A stretch of DNA of 64,000 nt, from assembly GCF_036248275.1 (NCBI RefSeq), contig NZ_CP109181.1, positions 1,550,001 to 1,614,000 on the forward strand, given 5' to 3'. Position 1 is the first letter of the stretch, and each line of letters starts with the position of its first letter. Both the position numbers and the translations under genes were made by a program. The stretch comes from Streptomyces sp. NBC_01716. GTDB taxonomy: Bacteria > Actinomycetota > Actinomycetes > Streptomycetales > Streptomycetaceae. The notes under the pieces were generated by a model, which saw only the letters and a list, made by a program, of their open reading frames with translations, was not told the DNA's origin and did not search any database. Below are positions 59,468-64,000 of the stretch, piece after piece.

Positions 59468-61183
59468 ATGGCGATGAACCAGCAAGAAATCGGCCACACG
59501 CGGACACCCGTAGGGCCACGTAGAGCCACCGCCGCCTCGGCACTCGCGCTGGCGGTTCTGCTGGCCGGCTGTACGTCTTCGGGCGCCGGGACGTCCGAGA
59601 GCAAGACCAATCCCGAAGTCCCGGTCAAGGAGGGCGGCAGCCTGGTCATCGGCGCCGAGCAGGAGCCCGACTGCGCCGACTGGATCTCAGTGTGCAGCGG
59701 ATCCATCTGGGGCGACTACATGATGCGGACGACCACGATTCCCAAGGTCTTCGACGTCCGGCCCAAGGACAACACCTGGGTTCCGGTCGCGTCCCCTCTG
59801 ATGGCCGGGCAGCCTACCATCACCGAGGGCGAGCGGCAGAAGATCACGTACAAGATCTCCCCGGACGCGGTCTGGTCCGACGGCGAGCCCATCACCTCGG
59901 CGGACTTCAAGTACACCGCCCTGCAGGTCCGTGACGGCAAGGACGTCCTCGACAAGACCGGCTACGACAAGATCGCGAAGGTCGACACGCCGGACGAGAA
60001 GACGGCCGTGGTCACGCTGAAGGAGCCGTACGGCGGGTGGCGCACCCTCTTCAGCTCCGCGTACGGCGTCCTGCCCGAGCACCTCCTCAAGGGCAAGAAC
60101 CGCAACGCGGTCATGAAGGACGGCTACACGTTCAGCGGCGGGCCCTGGAAGATCGAGTCCTGGAAGAAGGGCACCGCGATCACCCTCGTCCCCAATGACC
60201 GCTACTGGGGCGAGAAGCCGAAGCTCGACAAGGTCACCTTCCAGCTCACGACCGACACAGCGGCGGCCTTCCAGGCGTTCAAGAGCGGACAGCTCGACGC
60301 CATGTACCCGACGCCGCAGCTCGACGTGGTCGAGCAGCTCGGCCAGGTCGCGGGCGGCGCCAGACGGCAGATCGACGCCCAGACGGGCAACCTCGAAGCT
60401 CTGTGGATGAACAACGAGAAGTTCCCCTTCGACTCACCGGACGTCCGGCGGGCCGTGGCCCACGCGGTCGACCGGAAGGCGATCGTCAACAAGCTCTACG
60501 GCTCCCTCGGTGTGAAAAAACCGGCCCAGAGCTTCCTCACGCCGATCCTCTCCTCGTACGCCGGATCGGACTTCTCCCGCTACACGCGGGACCTGGGAGC
60601 CGTCGACGAGGCCATGACCGGCGACGGATGGAAGAAGGGGGGCGACGGCATCTGGGCCAAGGACGGCCGCCGCGCCGAGTTCGGCATCGTCTCGCTCGCG
60701 GGCAACAAGCGGCGTGAACTCACCGAGCAGATCCTCCAGACCCAGCTGAAGCAGGCGGGCTTCCGGATGACGATCAGGAACACGAGCCCGGCCGACCTCT
60801 TCGGGAAGCAGGCTCCGGCCGGCAACTACGAGATGGGACTGTGGACACTCGTCGACACCTTCCCCGACCCCGCCCTCAGCAACAGTTTCAGCAGCACCTC
60901 CATCCCCACCGAGGCCAACGGTCAGTCCGGGCTCAACTTCGTCCGCGCCAAGATCGACGGGCTGGACCCGCTGCTCGCCGCCGTCGACCGGGAGACCGAA
61001 CCGGCTAAGCGTGCGGAGTCCTCCCGCCGGGCCGACAAGCTGATCGCCGACGCCGTGCCCGCGATACCCATCGGCACGGTGCCGAACATCCTCCTGTGGA
61101 GCGACCGCGTCGGCGGCCCGCTCAGCAACAACCCGAGTGAAGGCCCCTGGTGGAACCTCGCGGAGTGGGGACTGGCGAAATGA
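59468..61183 (+). CDS. Peptide-type ABC transporter substrate-binding lipoprotein
   Basis: ATG at 59468, seven bases after GGAGG. 571 residues. A twin-basic signal sequence ends at the lipobox LLAGC (Cys near residue 36), so the protein is lipid-anchored outside the membrane. It is an SBP_bac_5/DppA-like protein: GGSLVIGAEQEPDCADW, YKISPDAVWSDGEPITSADF, YGGWRTLFSSAYGVLPEHLL, GPWKIESWKKGTAITLVPND, and DVRRAVAHAVDRKAIVNKLY. It binds oligopeptides or other small solutes for import. It is the first gene of the operon, divergent from tetR. Confidence 0.92.
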   Translation: MAMNQQEIGHTRTPVGPRRATAASALALAVLLAGCTSSGAGTSESKTNPEVPVKEGGSLVIGAEQEPDCADWISVCSGSIWGDYMMRTTTIPKVFDVRPKDNTWVPVASPLMAGQPTITEGERQKITYKISPDAVWSDGEPITSADFKYTALQVRDGKDVLDKTGYDKIAKVDTPDEKTAVVTLKEPYGGWRTLFSSAYGVLPEHLLKGKNRNAVMKDGYTFSGGPWKIESWKKGTAITLVPNDRYWGEKPKLDKVTFQLTTDTAAAFQAFKSGQLDAMYPTPQLDVVEQLGQVAGGARRQIDAQTGNLEALWMNNEKFPFDSPDVRRAVAHAVDRKAIVNKLYGSLGVKKPAQSFLTPILSSYAGSDFSRYTRDLGAVDEAMTGDGWKKGGDGIWAKDGRRAEFGIVSLAGNKRRELTEQILQTQLKQAGFRMTIRNTSPADLFGKQAPAGNYEMGLWTLVDTFPDPALSNSFSSTSIPTEANGQSGLNFVRAKIDGLDPLLAAVDRETEPAKRAESSRRADKLIADAVPAIPIGTVPNILLWSDRVGGPLSNNPSEGPWWNLAEWGLAK

Positions 61184-62220
61184 CCGTGGCCCCGCGGCCG
61201 TCGGCCGGCGGCCCCGCCGGCCGACGGGTCCGGGCCGGCCGGTCCCGGCAGATGCTCCGCTACGCCGCGCGCCGGCTCACGTACTCGGTCCCGGTCGTGC
61301 TGGTCGCGTCGTTCGTCTTCTTCTGGGCCGTCCGGTCCACGTTCGATCCCCTGGCCAAGCTCCGCCAGGGGCGCGACCCCGGGGTCATCACGCGGGAAAC
61401 GGCCCGGCTGGGCCTGGACCGTCCGGTCATCGAGCAGTACGTCCTGTGGATGAAAGCCTTCGCCACCGGGGACTGGGGCGTCAGCACCCGGACCGGCGAC
61501 CGGGCGCAGGCGATGATCGGATCGGCGCTCGGGACCACCCTCCAGCTCATGGTGTGGGCCGTGCTGTTCGCCGTGGTCATCGCCCTGGCGATCGGCACGT
61601 ATTCGGCCTCGCGCCAGTACTCCCTCGGGGACCATCTGCTCACCGGCCTGTCCTATCTGGGTGTGGCCATGCCCGCGTTCTGGCTGGGCCTGATGCTCAT
61701 CCAGGTACTCGCGATCTGGCCGCGTGAACAGTTCGGCCTCGACCAGCCCCCGCTGTATTTCGTCGGGCTCCACTCGCCGGGGCAGAGCGGTGTCAACGCC
61801 GACTACTTCCGGCATCTGGCGCTGCCCGTGCTGACCCTGACCGTCGGTCTGATCGCGAGCTGGTCCCGTTTCAGCAGGGCCTCGATGCTCGAAGCCCTCA
61901 CGAGTGACTATGTGAGGACGGCCCGTGCCAAGGGCGTGCCTCCGCGCCGGATCTTCTTCCGGCACGCGCTGCGCAACTCCCTGGCGCCGTTCGTCACCGT
62001 CGTCGCCGCGGACACGGCCCTCCTGATCGGGGGCCTGGTGGTCACCGAGCAGATCTACGCGATCTCCGGGATGGGCCGTCTGTTCCTCGACTCCCTCCTG
62101 GCCGGTGACGTGTTCGTCCTGCTGCCGTGGATGCTGATCGTGGCGCTGGCGATGGTCCTGTTCAATCTGGCGGCCGACCTCGGGTACGCGCTGCTCGACC
62201 CAAGGGTGACCCTGCGATGA
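61180..62220 (+). CDS. ABC transporter permease (DppB-like)
   Basis: ATG overlaps the lipoprotein stop by four bases. 346 residues with a 30-residue basic N-terminal tail. It shows a first membrane helix LTYSVPVVLVASFVFFWAV, the periplasmic loop with GDWGVSTRTG, then five more helices. The permease signature is DYVRTARAKGVPPRRIFFRH ahead of ALRNSLAPFVTVV. It is longer than typical DppB in the loop around FVGLHSPGQSG. Confidence 0.92.
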   Translation: MTVAPRPSAGGPAGRRVRAGRSRQMLRYAARRLTYSVPVVLVASFVFFWAVRSTFDPLAKLRQGRDPGVITRETARLGLDRPVIEQYVLWMKAFATGDWGVSTRTGDRAQAMIGSALGTTLQLMVWAVLFAVVIALAIGTYSASRQYSLGDHLLTGLSYLGVAMPAFWLGLMLIQVLAIWPREQFGLDQPPLYFVGLHSPGQSGVNADYFRHLALPVLTLTVGLIASWSRFSRASMLEALTSDYVRTARAKGVPPRRIFFRHALRNSLAPFVTVVAADTALLIGGLVVTEQIYAISGMGRLFLDSLLAGDVFVLLPWMLIVALAMVLFNLAADLGYALLDPRVTLR

Positions 62221-63131
62221 CCGTACCCAGCCTGTATCCCGGACAGCCGGCGGAATCCCCCGGCCCGTCGGCCCGCGTGGCCACGGACAAGAGCGGACGC
62301 CGCCTCGTCACGGAGCGGTTCCTGCGTCACCGCATGGCCGTGGCCGGCCTGTTCATCCTGTCGGCGCTCATGATCTGCTGCTACGGGGCGGCATGGATCG
62401 CCCCGTACCCGCGCAACGCCCAGAATCTCCTGACCGGGGCGCTCGCCCCGTCCGGGCAGCACTGGCTGGGCACCGACGACCTCGGACGGGACTATCTGAC
62501 CGAGTTGCTGTACGCCGGGCAGGTGTCCCTGACCGTGGGGCTGGGCGTCGCCGTGCTGTCGACGGCGGTCGGCACCCTGGTGGGCGCGGCCTCCGGACTC
62601 ATCGGCGGATGGATCGACGAACTGATCATGCGGGTCACCGATCTGTTCCTCATCATTCCGGCGATCGCCCTCCTGGCCCTGGCCATGCAGACGCTGAGCC
62701 CGTCACCCGTGACCATCGTCCTCGTTCTCGCCGGGCTCGGCTGGACCGTGATCGCCCGTGTGGTGCGCTCCCAGGTGATCAGCCTCCGGGAGAAGGAGTT
62801 CGTCGAGGCCGCGCTGGTGCTGGGGGCGTCACGTACGCAGATCATCGGCCGCCATCTGCTGCCGAACCTGCTCGGGGTGATCATCGTCAACGCTTCCCTC
62901 TCGGTCGCCGCCGCGATCATCCTGGAGTCCACGCTCAGCTTCCTGGGCTTCGGCATCCAGCCGCCGCAGTCGAGCTGGGGCAACATGCTCAACCAGGCCG
63001 CCGGGCTCGTCGGCACGCCGAAGGACTATCTGCTGTACGCGCCCGGCGTGGCCATCCTCCTCACCGTTCTCGCAGTCAACTTCCTGGGCGACGGACTGCG
63101 GGACGCCTTCGACCACCAGAGCAGGCAGTGA
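62217..63131 (+). CDS. ABC transporter permease (DppC-like)
   Basis: ATG overlaps the first permease stop by four bases. 304 residues. Features are FLRHRMAVAGLFILSALMIC, HWLGTDDLGRDYLTELLYAG, the permease loop EKEFVEAALVLGASRTQIIG and RHLLPNLLGVIIV, then ESTLSFLGFGIQPPQSSWGN, which is characteristic of DppC/OppC. It pairs with the preceding permease. Confidence 0.93.
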   Translation: MTVPSLYPGQPAESPGPSARVATDKSGRRLVTERFLRHRMAVAGLFILSALMICCYGAAWIAPYPRNAQNLLTGALAPSGQHWLGTDDLGRDYLTELLYAGQVSLTVGLGVAVLSTAVGTLVGAASGLIGGWIDELIMRVTDLFLIIPAIALLALAMQTLSPSPVTIVLVLAGLGWTVIARVVRSQVISLREKEFVEAALVLGASRTQIIGRHLLPNLLGVIIVNASLSVAAAIILESTLSFLGFGIQPPQSSWGNMLNQAAGLVGTPKDYLLYAPGVAILLTVLAVNFLGDGLRDAFDHQSRQ

Positions 63132-64000
63132 TGACCTCCCTCTCCTCCCGCGCCGGCGACGCCCCGGCGGACCCGGCCGCGGCCCTGCTGTCCGTCCGTG
63201 ATCTCACCGTCGAGTACAAGACCGACGCCGGCCTGGTCGCCGCCGTGGAGCGGCTCTCCTTCGACGTGGGCGAACGGCAGACACTCGCCATCGTCGGCGA
63301 ATCGGGCTCGGGCAAGAGCGCGGCGGCGATGGCCGTCATGGGGCTGCTTCCCGCGTCCGCCCGGGTGACCGGCTCCATCCGCTTCCGGGGGCGGGAGCTG
63401 CTCGGCCTGCCCGAGCGGGAGCTGCGCGCCGTGCGGGGACGCCACATCGGCATCATCTTCCAGGACGCCCTGGCCGCGCTGAATCCCATGATGACGGTCG
63501 GGGACCAGATCGCCGAGGCCGTGACCGTCCACGATCCGACGCTCGGACGCAAGGAGCTGGCGGCCCGCGCCGCCGACCTCCTCGGGCTCGTCGGCATCCC
63601 CGCGCCGGAGAAACGGCTGCACGAGTATCCGCACGAGTTCTCCGGCGGCATGCGCCAGCGCGTCATGATCGCCATGGGCATGGCGAACGAACCCGACATT
63701 CTCATCGCCGACGAACCGACCACGGCCCTGGACGTGACCGTTCAGGCCCAGATCCTGGAAGTGCTGCGACGGGTGCAGGAGCGCACCGGCACGTCGGTGC
63801 TGCTCATCACGCACGACCTGGGCGTCGTCGCGGGGGTCGCCGACCGGGTGATGGTGATGTACAGCGGCCGCAACCTGGAGCTGGGCGGCGCGGAGTCGGT
63901 CTTCTACGAGCCGTCGCACCCCTACACGCGGGCGCTGCTTGACGCACTCCCCCGGATCGACCGGCGTGTTCCCCGGCTCACCCAGATCCCGGGCCAGCTC
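63131..64000 (+). CDS. ABC transporter ATPase (DppD-like), cut by the window end
   Basis: ATG at 63131 shares one base with the preceding stop (TGATG). 290 codons are visible. They read VRDLTVEYKTDAGLVAAVER, Walker A IVGESGSGKSAAAMAVMGLL, Q-loop IIFQDALAALNPMMTVGDQI, signature HEFSGGMRQRVMIAMGMANE, Walker B LIADEPTTALDVTVQAQILE and switch LITHDLGVVAGVADRVMVMY. The oligopeptide-type C-terminal tail begins at SHPYTRALLDALPRID and runs off the right edge. A second ATPase (DppF) is expected beyond the window. Confidence 0.93.
   Translation, partial: MTSLSSRAGDAPADPAAALLSVRDLTVEYKTDAGLVAAVERLSFDVGERQTLAIVGESGSGKSAAAMAVMGLLPASARVTGSIRFRGRELLGLPERELRAVRGRHIGIIFQDALAALNPMMTVGDQIAEAVTVHDPTLGRKELAARAADLLGLVGIPAPEKRLHEYPHEFSGGMRQRVMIAMGMANEPDILIADEPTTALDVTVQAQILEVLRRVQERTGTSVLLITHDLGVVAGVADRVMVMYSGRNLELGGAESVFYEPSHPYTRALLDALPRIDRRVPRLTQIPGQL

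Noticed and set aside
1..64000. CRISPR arrays, rRNA and tRNA genes
   Set aside because: No regularly spaced direct repeats and no recognisable tRNA cloverleaf or rRNA sequence were found by eye.

Overview
This is actinobacterial DNA, almost certainly from a Streptomyces or close relative. Codon third positions are overwhelmingly G or C, GTG starts and 4-base stop/start overlaps are common, and the gene families are typical of the genus (pcaL fusion, F420/PPOX oxidoreductase, paired NarL-type kinase and regulator, StrR-type activator, murT-gatD).

Layout. Positions 1-11.66 kb are ordinary chromosome: an amidohydrolase/aminotransferase pair cut by the window edge, a low-complexity conserved protein, a PPOX oxidoreductase, a divergent XRE regulator/methionine aminopeptidase pair, gamma-glutamyltransferase, exonuclease III, a metallo-beta-lactamase-fold hydrolase and the pcaL fusion. 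From 11.65 to 54.1 kb lies a mosaic accessory region. It is flanked by two copies of a 31-base near-direct repeat (22 bases identical), and the left copy covers the pcaL start. The interior is littered with decayed transposases (IS5-, ISL3-, IS1182-, ISAs1- and IS110-like), a group II intron remnant and broken genes, interspersed with intact operons. No integrase was found.

The intact accessory genes form three groups. (A) A likely biosynthetic cluster at 13.7-33.3 kb. It has a StrR-type activator, an amidohydrolase, a complete extra alanyl-tRNA synthetase, two tandem thymidylate-kinase-fold proteins, an oxygenase-like protein and an APH-type kinase. It also has a FlK-like thioesterase, a preATP-grasp peptide ligase, a class III aminotransferase, an acyl-CoA dehydrogenase homologue, KAS III, a RimK-like ATP-grasp ligase, and FolE-QueE-QueD, which make 7-carboxy-7-deazaguanine. 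QueC, which would make preQ0, is absent. I infer a product that joins a 7-deazaguanine carboxylate, or a pterin/deazapurine relative, to an acyl or aminoacyl unit. The second AlaRS would be either self-resistance or a source of Ala-tRNA. (B) A hydantoinase-like/isochorismatase-like pair at 34.5-37.0 kb. (C) A second cluster at 37.8-47.3 kb. A cytoplasmic PGRP-type amidase, GatD and MurT operon diverges from a fold-III PLP decarboxylase, aldehyde dehydrogenase, ABC exporter, nucleotidyltransferase and PqqD-like protein. Both edges of the 21.3-47.3 kb block run into IS1182-type transposase relics in the same orientation.

Positions 47.3-50 kb are a graveyard of relics, followed by a large two-module histidine kinase and its response regulator, whose 3' end is fused to a crotonase remnant. 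After the right repeat (54.1 kb) chromosome-like sequence resumes: a fluoroacetate-dehalogenase-like hydrolase, a LysR regulator and a tartrate/D-malate dehydrogenase-like gene sharing a palindromic operator; then an M20 peptidase, a TetR regulator and a peptide-type ABC importer sharing another operator. The last gene is cut by the window end.

All assignments come from reading motifs and family resemblance. No database search was run.
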